A stretch of 64,000 nucleotides of DNA from Mugil cephalus (Eukaryota > Chordata > Actinopteri > Mugiliformes > Mugilidae), in the NCBI RefSeq assembly GCF_022458985.1, contig NC_061788.1, forward strand, positions 1,404,826 through 1,468,825. Reading direction: 5' to 3'. The translations under genes were made by a program, and so were the position numbers. Of this stretch, positions 37,432 through 58,684 are shown piece after piece (position 1 is the first letter of the stretch; each line of letters opens with the position of its first letter). A model generated the notes under the pieces. That model was not told the origin of the DNA. It searched no databases and saw only the letters and a list, made by a program, of their open reading frames with translations.

Positions 37432-38977
37432 CGGGAAAGTTCATTTGCAACCGGTTGCAGAGAAAAGAGGCAAATTTCACTTGATGTGACGACGCCAGAG
37501 AAAGAGACAGTTGAGGAATAATTATCAGAGCTGCACCAGTGAAATCCAGACACAGAAGTATGGAAGCAAAGAGAGTAGCTCAACATAAAAACTAACAAAC
37601 AAAGTAGAATTTCAGTCATTTAAATTTATAATTTCCAGATCTTATCCGTGTGTTGCTGAGCTCAGGCTGCAGAACATTACAGATGATTTATTCATCAGGA
37701 AAGAGCTGCACGATTATATCATCAGAGAAACTACAGGAGTCCACGAAGACTTTAGGATCTGAGCTCAGTTAGAGACTAAAATCCCTGCGAACGTGATTCA
37801 ATTTTAAATTTGCAAACTTTGAAATGACAAAAATAAAGATGCTTGATTTGCTTCCATATGAGACGGTGTGTGGCGTTAAGATTCAGGCGTCAGGGAGAAG
37901 GAGCGTTGAGCCCAGAGCTTTGCAGAAGTCACAGTGAGGATGTAAAAGCCATAAGGAGCAGGACGAGATGCTTCGCTGCACAAACTTTATCCTGTTGTGT
38001 TTTTGAAAACTTTTAGTCCTTTTCTTTCTTTCGTGTTGTATTAAATCGATATTTTTTGGATGTCTGTGGTTCTGCTCCATAAAAAAAAAAAAAAAGTTTG
38101 TTTTTTTTTTAAATTCAGGGAGTAAAGTAAAATAAATCCACGTTAAAGTCATGAGGCTGATCCACCGGGGTCCGACCCAACGTGAGCCCAATTACTGCTG
38201 ATGCAAAAACATAAAAATGATAAAATACTATTATTACTCTATTAACAGATCATGTTTCCCAACCTGAGGGTCAGGGCCCTCTAACAGGTCACCAGATCAA
38301 CCTGAGAGGCCAAATTTGATTATTCTGCTTTTTGAATCACATTTTCCTTGTAAATTCTGAAAAGTATTAATATTTAAACACATGTATTCATGTTTTTAAA
38401 ACTCTAAAGGTGAATGATTTGTGCCTTGTGTGTGAGCTGGGTCGGACCCCGGCCGGCCGACGCTCTGCAGACTGACATCCAGGTTTCTTTTATCTTTTTT
38501 TTTTTATTATTATTATTATTTCTGAGGAGACAGACGTGGCTGGAGGTTGTTCACATTTGAATATTTTGGTTATAAAACTGTATATTTGGAACTCGAAACC
38601 TTCGGCCGCCGTCTGCAGCTAAAACCCACTGATCAAGGTCCCTGTAGCTGTCCTGGTGTGAACAACGCTGCTTTCTGTTTAGTGATTTATTATTATTATT
38701 ATTATTATTTTTTAAATAAGGGCAGAGCCCAGACGAGTTTTCTTCCGCTCTCCTTTTATAAAAGCCGAGTGAAGGACGCAGGAGCCAGGAGCTCGTCCTC
38801 AGTCCCATCTGTCCCCCTCATGAAAATATTTAATTTAATTTGGTGACATGGGTGAATGTTCTCCACGCTGTAAATGTACACTCCCTCCCTCTTTACATGC
38901 ACTAAAGCTTGGAATAACCGCCAGTTAGTTATTCTTTGTTAGCGGCATAAGCTGGCCTTTGTCGCCACCTGGAGGCA

Positions 38978-38983
38978 AATAAA
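38978..38983 (+). terminator. mef2c: candidate distal polyadenylation signal, mef2c
   Basis: AATAAA with a downstream GT/T-rich element (GATGTGGTAGTATTTGTATTTT, 39010 onward). An earlier AATAAA lies at 37832. Confidence 0.4.
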
Positions 38984-39000
38984 GATAAATCATGTGCAGT

Positions 39001-39698
39001 CCCTCACTCAGAGATGTGGTAGTATTTGTATTTTGCAGAAAAAAAAAATATATATACAAGCTCTGTTATGAAATGTCTGCGTGGTGTTGTCGTCATTGTC
39101 TCTTCTGTTTCCTATAAAATTCAGGTTTTTAAGAGGATTAAGGAGCATTTCATGATGTTCAAATTAATTATGTTCAGATCGTTTCTAACATCAAACGTTT
39201 AGCTGATATTTTCAAAACTCAAAATACAGAAGTGCATTCACAAAAGTGGACATTTTGGAGACATACACTCGTTTTAAACTGGAGCAGTTCGGAATTATCT
39301 TGAGATTTATAGGATTTTAAGATTTCTTCAGGGTTAAACTAATTCTATGATGCCTGTCAGTGCATGGGATGGTACAAAGCAAATTCAAACGGCTAACAGA
39401 AAATTCAGCAAACTTGGTGGCACATAGGCTGAATTTACCCACTGGCTGTAACATAAGCTTCATTTAAGCCCCAAAACAAAGTTTGCTGAATTGTCTCTCG
39501 ACAAGTTATGTTTACTTTGTATCACCTCATTTAGTAACAGCTGTGACTGAATTACTCTGACCTTAAGCTAATTCTGAACTGCACCTCACTGATATGTAAT
39601 ATTGGCTCATTCTCCTGAACAACTGTGATATTCATGTATGATTTGTTTGATTTGTCTAATTTCAGGACTTGTGTGAAACATTAAGTGACACCATGTTT
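39001..39698. other. intergenic, nothing recognised
   Basis: AT-rich sequence without coding, repeat or motif signals that I can name. Confidence 0.5.
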
Positions 39699-40447
39699 CA
39701 GGGATGTCACGATTACTCGATTTCACAATTAATCGCGGTATTAATCGCTACAATTAATTGATCGTAACGTTTCCTGAATACCGTCAGAAAATAGTATTCC
39801 GGAACCATAGTTAAGGGCAACTCTAACGGAACGAAAACAGAGTAACACAACCCAGCGGCGGGTCACCAATCCTGAATCTTAGCCTCCTTCAAATGTCTCG
39901 GGTACTCGCGACTACAAAGGTAAAAAACAGATAATTATCTTTCTCAGTATCTACTCTTTGGGGTTTTTAATCTACCGGTTACAGTCACTTTGTAAACTTC
40001 CTCAAGTGTCGCGATCCGCTGGACGGCGCTCGGTTTATCAATAAAGACCCAGGTGATTGTGGCCCAGAAGTTTAAAACCACGTGTTCGTTTCTGTTTATT
40101 ATCTCTGATGTTCTCGCTACATGCTGGTCTGTTGACAATATCACATGATGTTGGTGACCGACGCTACACGTTAAATTATCCGACGCTTCATGGGGTTGTT
40201 TTCTTTTTGCTCAGGTGCATGTGTGTACAAATACAAATATTGGATCATATAATTGGTAATATAATTATATTTTAGCCTGAAAAGATAGAAATAAAGGAAA
40301 CGTTAAGACATTTTAGGAATGTTCATGTGATTTTACATGAATAGATTTGTGAAATTAATCAACGCATAATAATCGTGATTATCGTAATATCGTGATAAAT
40401 TCTCTGACAATACTCGTACTAAGGAAAATTGTAATCGTGACATCCTA
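39699..40447. mobile_element. non-autonomous hAT-like element (~750 bp)
   Basis: The left end CAGGGATGTCACGATTAC and right end GTAATCGTGACATCCTAG are imperfect terminal inverted repeats (the reverse complement of the right end is CTAGGATGTCACGATTAC). CAGGGATG is a typical hAT start. Flanks CCATGTTT and GTATGTTT agree at 6 of 8 bases, as expected for a decayed 8-bp target duplication. Subterminal ATTAATCG repeats occur at both sides. No transposase frame is present. Confidence 0.72.
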
Positions 40448-40773
40448 GTATGTTTGTATATATTCATGTAACAATAAGGAAAGAGAAAACCATGAGGTCG
40501 AGTTAATGTCTCTAAAATCTGTTATTTTGTTAATGCACTTCTGTATGAGTTTTAAACCACCTGCACTGAGCTTGTAGATTGCGGCAGAAATGATCTAAAA
40601 TGTTTTATGATTTTTGAAATAAGGTCTTTTTTTTATTGTTATTTCTTTTTAAATCAAACCCTAAACCTTGGAATAACCTGTGAGCAGCACAACTTCATCA
40701 CACAATTTATAAAAATACTGAAAAACGAAATCACTTAAACACTAAATGTCCTCTGGTTGTGGAGGAGCTGCAG

Positions 40774-40789
40774 CCACCAGGGGGCGCCA
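40774..40789 (+). promoter_or_regulatory. CTCF-like motif between mef2c and arrdc3
   Basis: CCACCAGGGGGCGCCA is a near-ideal CTCF core in + orientation. It lies just left of the TTCC tract and between the convergent 3' ends of mef2c and arrdc3. Confidence 0.5.
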
Positions 40790-40841
40790 CCGACCGATAA
40801 ATGCTCCTACAGGCTCCTCTCTGTCAGAACTAAATACAGAC

Positions 40842-42045
40842 CTTCCTTCCTTCCTTCCTTCTTTCCTTGCTTCTCTTTCCTTCCTTCCTTCCTTCCTTCC
40901 TTCCTTCCTTCCTTCTCTTTCCGTCTCTTTCCTTCCTTCCTTCCTTCCTTCCTTCTCCTTCCTTCCTTCCTTCCTTCCTTCCTTCCTTCCTTCCTTCCTT
41001 CCTTTTCTTTCCGTCTCTTTCCTTCATTCCTTCCTTCTCTTTCCGTCTCTTTCCTTCCTTCCTTGCTCCTCCTTCCTTCCTTCCTTCCTTGCTTCTCTTT
41101 CCTTCCTTCCTTCCTTCCTTTTCTTTCCGTCTCTTTCCTTCCTTCCTTCCTTCCTTCCTTCCTTCCTTCCTTCTCTTTCCGTCTCTTTCCCTCCTTCCTT
41201 CCTTCTCTTTTCGCCTCTTTCCTTCCTTCCTTCCTTCCTTGCCTCCCTTCCTTCCTTCTCCTTCCTTCCTTCTCTTTCCTTCCTTCCTTCCTTCCTTCCT
41301 TCCTTCCTTCCTTCCATCCTTTCCTTCCTTCCTTCCTTCTTTCCGTCCTTCCTTCCTTCCTTCCTTCTCTTTCTGTCTCTTTCCTTCCTTCCTTCTTTCC
41401 TTGCTTCCTTCTCTACTTCTCTGTCCTTCCTTCCTTCCTTCCCTCTCTTCCGTCTCCTTCCTTCCTTCCTTCCTTCCTTGCTTCTCTTTCCTTCCTTCCT
41501 TCCTTCCTTCCTTGCTTCTCTTTCCTTCCTTCCTTCCTTCCTTCCTTCCTTCCTTCCTTCCTTCCTTCCTTCTCTTTCCGTCTCTTTCCTTCCTTCCTTC
41601 CTTCCTTCCTTCCTTCCTTCCTTCCTTCCTTCCTTCCTTCCTTCCTTCCGTCCTTCCTTCCTTCCTTCCTTCCTTTTCCTTTCCTTCCTTCCTTCCTTCC
41701 TTCCTTCCTCTTCCTTCTTCCTTCCTTCCTCTTCTCTTCTCCTTTTCTTCCTTCCTTCCTTCTTCCTTCCTTCCTTCCTTGCTTCTCTCTCTCCTTCCTT
41801 CCTTCCTTCCTTCTTCTTCCTTCCTTCTCCTTCCTTCCTTCCTTCTTCTTTTCCTTCTTCCTTCCTTCCTGCTTCCTTCTCTTCCTTCTTCTCTTCCTTC
41901 CTTCCTTCCTATGCTTCTCCTTCCTTCCTTCCTTTTCTTCCTTTCTTCCTTCCTTTTTCCTTCCTTCTTCTTCTTTTCCTTCCTTCCTTCCTTCTCTCCT
42001 CCTTCTTTCCTTCTCTTCTTCCTCATTCTTACCTCCTTCCTCCTC
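40842..42045. repeat. 1.2-kb (TTCC)n polypyrimidine tract
   Basis: Almost uninterrupted pyrimidines on the + strand, mainly TTCC with CTCTTTCCGTCTC variant units. It produces open frames of 445, 483 and 398 codons that are pure low complexity (PSFLPSFL, KEGRKEGR) and are not genes. Confidence 0.97.
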
Positions 42046-42870
42046 CCTCCATGATCCAGTTTCTCTTCTCTTTCGTGTCCTGACAGGGTTTTACCACCTC
42101 CTCCACCTCCACCACCACCTCCCCCTCCTCCTCCTCGTCCTCCTCCACCTCCTCGTCCTCCTCCTCCTCCTCCTCTGTGGAGGTGCAGGGAGGAGGGAGG
42201 AGGTGTGAACTCTCTTCACCTGAGAATAGGTGAATAAAGGACCAGGTGGAAGGACGAGTTGCATTTCATTTTTTGGCCGATCAGCTGATCCGAACCTTTC
42301 AGGAAGTGGTCTCCGTGGACGACCAATCACAGCCGGCCGGCGTCTCTTTGTCTCTGTTGTTGTTTCTGAGGACGTTACCTTGACTCAGAACTACACAACA
42401 CCACACATACCAAGGCGCACACAAGCCCGTGAGGTCACATGAAGGATGTTTTGGCTGTTGGTGTACGCCCGATAAACACAAACTGGTTTCAACTGGATGC
42501 AGCGGCAGGCGGCGGATAAGATCCAGCTTTTTAAGGAGACCTGCGGGTGTTGAAAGACGTCTTTTGTCTTTTGTCTCGGAGTGAAAAAAAAGAAACGTTT
42601 TGCAGGCAGAAAAGAGGCGGCTCAGATTTAGGTTCACCACTGTAGGGGTTGCACGAGGTCAGATGTTGGGCTGAGATGATGTGACTGATAAAAAAAAAAA
42701 AAAAAAGAAAATCCTCCACATTCTTGACCTGAACACATATGCTGAGCACAGATAGCTCAGGGGCTACGTACTGGGAGCTGCAGATATGAAAACAGGCTGC
42801 ACCTTCTGCATGAGTTCTCTTTATGTTATTGAGGAACATAAACACCAAAGTATAAAGAGTATAAACCTGG
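42046..42870. other. intergenic, CTC/CAC-rich then unique
   Basis: A CTC/CAC microsatellite at about 42098-42180, then unique sequence with a poly-A run (42690-42706). No gene is seen. Confidence 0.5.
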
Positions 42871-42879
42871 ATGTATTGT

Positions 42880-45800
42880 TTCCAGTGTGGCTGAATTATC
42901 TGTTAGCAGCTCCTGTTTATAAATCACTCATGAATATATGAAGAACTATCACTGGATTAACATGAGACTGAAGAAAACTTTAAATCAGAGTATTTCTCGA
43001 AGGAGTTCTGCAGCAACTTTATACCTTCTCAGCAAATAGGGAAATAAAAAGTATATATAGATGTATTTGCACTATTTAAAATGTGCCGAATTATCTATTA
43101 ATAGCTCTTGTTTGCAAATCATTCATGAATATGTGAAGAATTATCACTGGATTAACGTGAGACTGAAGAAAACTTTAAATTATAACATTTCTCAAGGGAG
43201 TTGTGCAGCCTGAAATAAGTTTTATTTCTCTGATATCTTGTCTTTTCCTGGTGCTGGACACTAGATATTATTATATCCTCAGAAAGAAGAATTAAAATAG
43301 AATATAATTAACTTTTTGTCCATTTTCCTATTTAGACTATTTAGACATTATAACAAGTCTAAAGTATATAAATGTGCATTTTCACCATTTAAAGTGTGCA
43401 GAATTATCTGTTAGCAGCACCCGTTTGTAAAACACTCATAGATATATGAAGAAAATATCACTGGATTAATGTGAGACTAAAGAAAACTTAAAATTAGACT
43501 ATTTCTCAAGGGAGTTCCGCAGCCTTGAGGAGCGTTTTTTCACTTGGTATGGTATTTTGGCAGATTTATGTACACATCTTAATGACAGACATCAGATATT
43601 TTCATGTCCTATTCACATAGAATCTAAAAATATGTTTGTCATGTATTTGTGTCGATGTTTGACTGAATTATGAGCCTTTAGAGGTCTCGTTTTAAGAATT
43701 TCGGGTTTTCTTGATTCGCTTAGGGACTTAAAAAGCAAAACTGTTGCATTATTTAAATTGTGCCGAATTATCTGTTAGCAGCTGCTGTTTGTAAATCACT
43801 CATGAATACATATAAAAATATCACTGGATTAACTCGAGACTGAAGAAAACTTTAAATTCTAATATTTCTCAAGGGAGTTCTGCTGAACTGATGCATTTTT
43901 TTTCTCCCTGAAGACTTAGTGGTTGATGATTCTTCTCACAGTGATAGTGTTTTAGTTGTGGTTTGGATTTTAACTGAACTTTTAGTTTATAAATGCAGTT
44001 CTAATATATATAAGCTGTTTAATAATTGCGTTACTGGTTCATTATCAGTCGGTTTCCAGCTCTTGTTGATTATTTTGCAGCTCAAGTGGAAACTTACGAG
44101 GAAGGAATCTTAAAGTAAAACCTCGTCCATAAATCCACCTGACTGTTGTTCTCAGACTTTAAATGTGTGAGGATTCTTTTTGTGAAGATCCGTCAAACAT
44201 TCGTCCAAGGACTCGAGCGCACAGACGCGCACTTGTGTTCACGCTCGGGAACAAACAGGAATCTGGGCTGGTTTCCAGTTCACAGGACGTCCTTGACGAC
44301 TTCTACAACAAACCAGGTTCTCTCTGTGTGTGTGTGTGTGTGTGTTGGCTGATTGCAAACATTTTAAAAACATAAATTAAACTGTGCATGAACCAGCAGG
44401 TATTTTAGTTCAGTTTCATTTCAAGTGTGAAAACCGTCGTCTTTTAAATAACAATTTATAAGAATGAAAAGAAACTGTGACAAACAGCTTATGAGTTTTT
44501 GTGAATATTTAATCGCGATTAATCGCAGTTAATAGGCGATTAATCGCAGTTAATAGGCGATTAATTAATCTGCAGTTTTTCTTAAAGTGAACTTTGACTT
44601 AAAAATATGTTTAATGTACAACAAAAGGATATTTTTTACATTTTTTTAATCATCCCCAGAAAACTTGAACCTTTCTTTCCATTTTTTAAAATCAAACTCA
44701 TAAAATAATTAGTTTCCTTAAAGACCAGAAATTAAAGAAGTGAGTAAACTGTGATAAAGATTAAAAATCTACATGAAACATTAGAAATGAAAAAGTGTTT
44801 TAAATGCTTTAAAATGAGTTTCAAATCCAATAATCAGCTACTATTAAATTAATACTCAAACACAAGCCAGAGTCTGTGTCCAGATGTTATGTAACGACCT
44901 AAATGTAATTATGAAATGTCCTCTACGCTGAGAAAGGCTCATTGAGTGTGCGTCATAAGTTGCATCATTAGATTTACTGATGCATTCATGTGGAAACAAC
45001 TTTTACTGATGTTGGTCAAACTGCAACTGGTGATTATTTTCATTTACAGGTGAATAAGATGATTATTTTATTAAAACGGGCCTAAAAGTAAAATAGTAAA
45101 CATTTACTTTAGCAGTAGATGAGCAGCCAAACACAGAGAGACACATGTTCTTCGGCCACGTTTTCCTCTCAGTTGTGTGATAATCATTTGTTGATGTAAA
45201 GTCCCTCGAGGACTCTGTGTCCCGTCCTACATGCATCAAATCACAGTTTATCTCGTGGAACCGCTGCTTCTCCTCCGAGTTACAAAACTGAGTTTCATCA
45301 ACTCCAAAAGCTCAGCTGCAACTTTTCCCTGCGTTGTGTTTGCCAGGCTGCAGCAGGAAGTAGGTCAGCAGCTCATTGAGCTCTGTCCTACATCTGGTCT
45401 GCAACAGGAGTCAGTGGAGCGGCAGCAGAAGCACATCTGCAGCAGCCAGTCACCGTTTACAGAGTCAAACAAAGAGGACATTCCCAAAGTCCCAAAGCCC
45501 CGGTAATAATCTTATTTAAAGTGTGGCCGAATTATCTGTTAGCAGCTCCTGTTTGTAATCCACCCATAAATATATAAAGAAATGTCACCAGATTAACTTG
45601 AGATGGAAGACAATTTTAAATTTGAGTGTTTCCAAAGGGAGTTCTGCAGCCAGGAGAAGAGTTTTTTTTCTCTCTCTGATATTTTTACAAATTTATGTAC
45701 ACATCTCGGGGATAGACGTCGGATATATTCATATCCCCATAAAGGTTTGTTCACATAGAATCTAAAAATATGTTTATCATGTGTTTGTGTTGAGATATGA

Positions 45801-46380
45801 CTGAACTATGATCCGGAGAAGAGGTCTGATTTTAAAAAGTTTGCGTTTTCTTGATGCGCCTAGGGAGTTGAAAAGCATATAAAGCTGTATTTGTGTTATT
45901 TAAATCTTGCCGGATTATCTGTTAGCAGCTCCTGTTTGTGAATCGCTCATAGAAATATTAAGAAATATCACTGGATTAATGTGGGACTGAGGAACATTTA
46001 AAATTTGAGTATTTCTCAAGGGAGTTCTGCAGCAGGGATGAGAGATTTTTGTCTTCATGATTTGTTTTTGCAGATTTATGTACGGACGTCAGATATATTC
46101 ATATCCTCATAAAGGTTTAATCACATAGAATCTAAAAATATGTTTATCGTGTGTTTGTGTTGAGATTTGACTGAATTATGAGCCTCAGAAGAGTTTTCTC
46201 GATGCAGTTAGGGAGTTAAAAAGTATAAAATGTGCATTATTTAAAGTGCGCTGAATTATCTGTCAGTAGCTCCTGTTTGTAAATCACTCGTGAATATATT
46301 AAGAAATATCACTGGATTAGTGTGAGACTGAAGAAAAGTTAAAATTTAAGTATTTCTCAAGGGAGTTCTGCTGATCTAAC
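42880..46380 (+). repeat. degenerate ~350-bp tandem array (seven copies here)
   Basis: The unit core is GAATTATCTGTTAGCAGCTC, then TATCACTGGATTAA, then TTTCTCAAGGGAGTTCTGC. It is found at about 42884, 43083, 43390, 43755, 45520, 45900 and 46245. A second half with CACATAGAATCTAAAAATATG links several copies (43600, 45755, 46125). Spacing is about 340-380 bases where both halves are present. Unrelated DNA interrupts the array at 43890-45510. Non-coding. Confidence 0.85.
43890..45510. other. interruption in the tandem array
   Basis: Contains (GT)n at about 44325-44345, a doubled 21-bp unit (AATCGCAGTTAATAGGCGATT, about 44520-44570) that resembles subterminal hAT sequence, and a 91-residue open frame (45231-45506) without recognisable family features. 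Confidence 0.55.
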
Positions 46381-46900
46381 ATGTTCTTCGTCTCACGATT
46401 CTTCTCACAGTCATAGTGTTTTAGTTAGTGTTGGATTTTAATTAAACTTCAATCTCATTTATTCTTTTATGTTTTCATTCATAGTTTTATTTGTTTTCTT
46501 TAAAATATTTCCACAGCTTCACTTGTTGCAGAATGAGTTTGTGACCACGATGAAGATGAAGATGAAGAAAACTCAGAGTCCGGTTTCATTATTTTATAAA
46601 ATAAAACTTTTATTTTATCAAAAGTTGATCATGACAGCAAGAAGATCATGACAATAATATATATATTTATATATATATAATGCACAGAAATGGAATAAAC
46701 AGCAACAGAGTATAATGAAAAACTAGTGCAAAAAAAAAAAGATTTACAAATACAAAAATATATTGCACTTGGTAAATTTGAAGTTTTAGCTGGAAGAAGT
46801 CATGTTTGAACAACATTCTGGATCTGATATATCTATATCTATATATCTATGTATAGATATAGTATATATATAGATAGATATACATGTTCATCTGTAAACA
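46381..46900. other. AT-rich region beyond arrdc3 3' end
   Basis: Holds TATA/GATA simple sequence at about 46825-46885 and no gene. The arrdc3 transcript (- strand) probably ends at its right edge. Confidence 0.5.
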
Positions 46901-46901
46901 C

Positions 46902-46907
46902 TTTATT
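46902..46907 (-). terminator. arrdc3: candidate polyadenylation signal, arrdc3
   Basis: The - strand reads AATAAA (TTTATT on +), about 650 bases past the arrdc3 stop. Another - strand AATAAA lies near 46609, so the site is tentative. Confidence 0.35.
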
Positions 46908-47556
46908 TTTATGCTTTCTTTTCCATCTACAGCGAGAGAAGCTTCAGCTCAGAGCAGAAACAGGCGACCTGTGCTACTTTAAATCTTGGTCGGTCGGAGT
47001 TGTGCTTTTTATTATTTTTATTTATTTTTTTTTTAACTCTAGACCCCGTCAGGTTTTTTATTTCTCATTTAAAACACTCACTCAGTCTCTCTCACACACA
47101 TTCACACTGGTTTCTTTAAGAGCTCGAGGTCGTTCTCTGGTCTCTGTCGTGAATTTCGTGGCTTCAAGCTCAAATCTGAAATGTGCCACTTAGAGTTCTG
47201 CGTCTACTGTAGCATATAGGCCTGCGGCGATCTGCAGAATAGAAAACCACGGGTAGAAAAAAAACAAAACAGTAATTACGGCATGTGCAAAATTCTCTGC
47301 GAGGCAGGAGGAGGCGTCGTGTCATTCGGAGAATGTTCGTGTGCCTCGTCTGGAGCGCAGGATGCGGAGGATCCAGCTCGAAGTCCCTGGTCCGTCGTGT
47401 CGCCAAACACTCTGTGAGCTCCGACCTTCTCCCGCCTCCTCCGACGGGTCCGGCCGGATTCATGGCGACACACGATCTGGTGAGAAGCTGGCTGTGTGTC
47501 CGCGGCGGCCGGAGGCCGGAGGCCGGCGGCGTCTCGTTTGTGCAGACGTTCCCTCC
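46902..47556 (-). other. arrdc3: probable arrdc3 3' UTR
   Basis: Runs from the arrdc3 TGA to the candidate polyadenylation signal. Its first ~270 bases are unusually GC- and CpG-rich for a 3' UTR in this window, giving open frames on both strands that match no known protein. Confidence 0.45.
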
Positions 47557-56514
<8,958 letters not shown>

Positions 56515-56880
56515 GATGAGGATGGCGGCGGCGGTGGTGATGATGATGATGATGATGATGGGGAGGGCGAGGAAACAAGTGAGAGAAGAAAGTCTGTGGA
56601 GAAGTTGTGAGTTGAGCCGCGTGGCGCAGGGTCCTGCGCCTTGCTCCGGGTGCCCAGCGCAGAGCCGGGTCTGCGGCTGTCAGGGGTGGCTCATCTGGCG
56701 GCTGGTGGTCCGCTCTCTCCTCCTCCGGCTCCGGATGGCTCGTGGCTGGAGCTCCTCTCCTCTCCTCTCCGCTCTCTCTGCTGCCGCCTGCCTCCAGCCG
56801 CTGCGCTCTTAAAGCTTCCGTGCGCAAAGCGGCGGCTCACTGAGCATGTGCGCGCAGACCGGCCGGCCTATGAGCTCCGA
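56515..56880 (-). promoter_or_regulatory. arrdc3: arrdc3 5' UTR and core promoter
   Basis: GC-rich and CpG-rich 5' flank on the - strand. A TTTAAG TATA-like sequence lies near 56807-56812 and a GCATGTGCGCGCA stretch resembling an NRF1 site near 56843-56856. A GAT/GGC triplet run (56519-56560) sits immediately before the ATG. The transcription start is probably near 56780 if the TATA-like box is used. Confidence 0.45.
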
Positions 56881-57617
56881 CACATAATCTGACTAACACA
56901 CACACACACGCGGTTTGTTATGAAGGCTGAAGGTTAGAAACTCAACTGAAGCCGAATGCACTTATTTATGGAGATAAATTCAGAAATAAAACTGGAAACT
57001 AAAACTATCAGCTGATCACTTCCAACAGACGATGTCTGTAATGGAGCAGAACCATAAACAAGATGGAAACACACGTTAAAGTCTTTAATTCTGACGTTAG
57101 TTAGTTTAGGGAAGAAAGGAATCAAGTAGAAAGAGAGAAAGAACGGATGGAAAACAGAGAAATTGATAAATAATAAGAGATATTACACATATTGTACTTT
57201 ATTCTAGTTTCTCTCATTCAGCATCAGTTCATACAGCAGCTCCATCAGTAAGTGGATCAACACATCTATACTTTACAGAATAAAGACGAAACATTTCTTT
57301 TTCTTTTAAAACAATAAAAACATCATGTCTCAACCCTCTGGAGCCCAGGACATCAGGACATGAGGACATGAGGACATCAGGACATGAGGACATGTTGGGT
57401 CGGTTTGAGCTACTTTAGATTTTTATCTATCACGTATTAAATGAAAACACACTGTATAGACTGAGACATACACAAGAAAACACAGAAACCGGTGAAGAAA
57501 ATGTAATATTTTTACTGTTAAAACATTTTAAATATTATTAATATATATTCATTAATGATTAATGAATATTATTAATGAAGTGAAATATTTTCTGAGTTAA
57601 ATCCTGAAGAATGAATG

Positions 57618-57875
57618 TCTCATATCTGGTTCCTGGTCTCATATCTGGTTCTGGTTTTATATCTGGTTCTGGTCTCATATCTGGTTCTGGTCTCATATCT
57701 GGTTCCTGGTATCATGTCTGGTTCTGGTCTCATGGTTCCATATTTGGTTCCTGGTCTCATATCTGGTTCCTGGTCTCATATCTGGTCCCTGGTCTCATAT
57801 CTGGGTCCTGGTCTCATATGTGGTTCCTGGTCTTATATCTGGTTCTGGTCTCATATCTGGTTCCTGGTCCTTAAA
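57618..57875. repeat. 18-bp minisatellite (CTCATATCTGGTTCTGGT)
   Basis: About 14 imperfect copies alternating GGTTCTGGT and GGTTCCTGGT. The open frames that read YLVPGLISGS come from the repeat. Confidence 0.95.
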
Positions 57876-58670
57876 CTAATGTAAACATGTATTTGTCACA
57901 TTAGAACATCATCAACATCATCACATTAGAAACATTAGGACACTTGTTCTTCTTCATGGTTCCTGATAAACCAGTTCAGAGGGGGACCTTGTAGACCACA
58001 TTAGACCCTGATTAGACCTGAGGATGTTTCCTTAGTTTTCACATAATGTCCATGGACCTATAAAGGGTTAAAGAGACACTTTGGCTCCTCAGAGCGGAGG
58101 CAGGAGGCCACAGGTGGAAATAACTGGGAGCTATATTTGCAGGTATTGACTGGTTCTTAAAATCTGGAACTGAAACCTGGTGGTTCCTGCAGTGATGTGG
58201 ATTAGAGCTGCAGGCGAACAGAGAACAACACATTAACCTCCTGAGAGGGCTAATGTCCTCATATGAGGACATCATTTAGACCTGCTGTCCTCATATAGGG
58301 ACACTTCTCTCTGCAAAGGGTCAATGCACATGTTTATTTATCTTTATTAACTTTTAACTAGTTTGATATGACATGAAAATTTAACACATTCCCTAGTACT
58401 CCTGTGAGGACATTGTTCATTGTTTTATATTCAGTTTTATATTCTGAAACACATCAGTGATTTAAATTGTAATATACGGTGAAATAATCCCTGAGTCCAC
58501 ATCATTTTGGACTTTTACTAATCCCAAAATACCTGAAGATCTTAATCTTTTCTTAAAGAAATTAAGATGCATTCCAAGCAAATGCTCCTTAAACTCCAGC
58601 TCTATCACATTTGACCCGTGAGTCTGTCAGACCTCTGCTCTACCCTCATGTGAGGTTTGATGTGCGTCAT

Positions 58671-58684
58671 CTGCCCCCTGGTGG
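58671..58684 (-). promoter_or_regulatory. CTCF-like motif between arrdc3 and ash2l
   Basis: The - strand reads CCACCAGGGGGCAG, a full match to the CTCF core, in an orientation facing the + motif at 40774. Confidence 0.5.

Larger units (their letters stand above)
35817..39000 (+). other. mef2c: probable mef2c 3' UTR
   Basis: Starts at the mef2c TGA and soon runs into (ATT)n at 35877-35910. AATAAA hexamers lie at 37832-37837 and 38978-38983. The latter is followed by GT/T-rich sequence and best fits the kilobases-long 3' UTRs of MEF2C genes. It includes (GT)n at about 37079-37106, (GAAA)n at about 37389-37430 and a CTAGC repeat at about 36712-36750. The end is inferred. Confidence 0.4.

Noticed and set aside
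40746..42208. Open frames of 445, 483 and 398 codons
   Set aside because: Pure translation of the TTCC tract (PSFLPSFL / KEGRKEGR), with no start context, domain or splice support.
45231..45506. 91-codon open frame between mef2c and arrdc3
   Set aside because: No recognisable domain, flanked by tandem-array copies, no splice sites that would join it to either gene.
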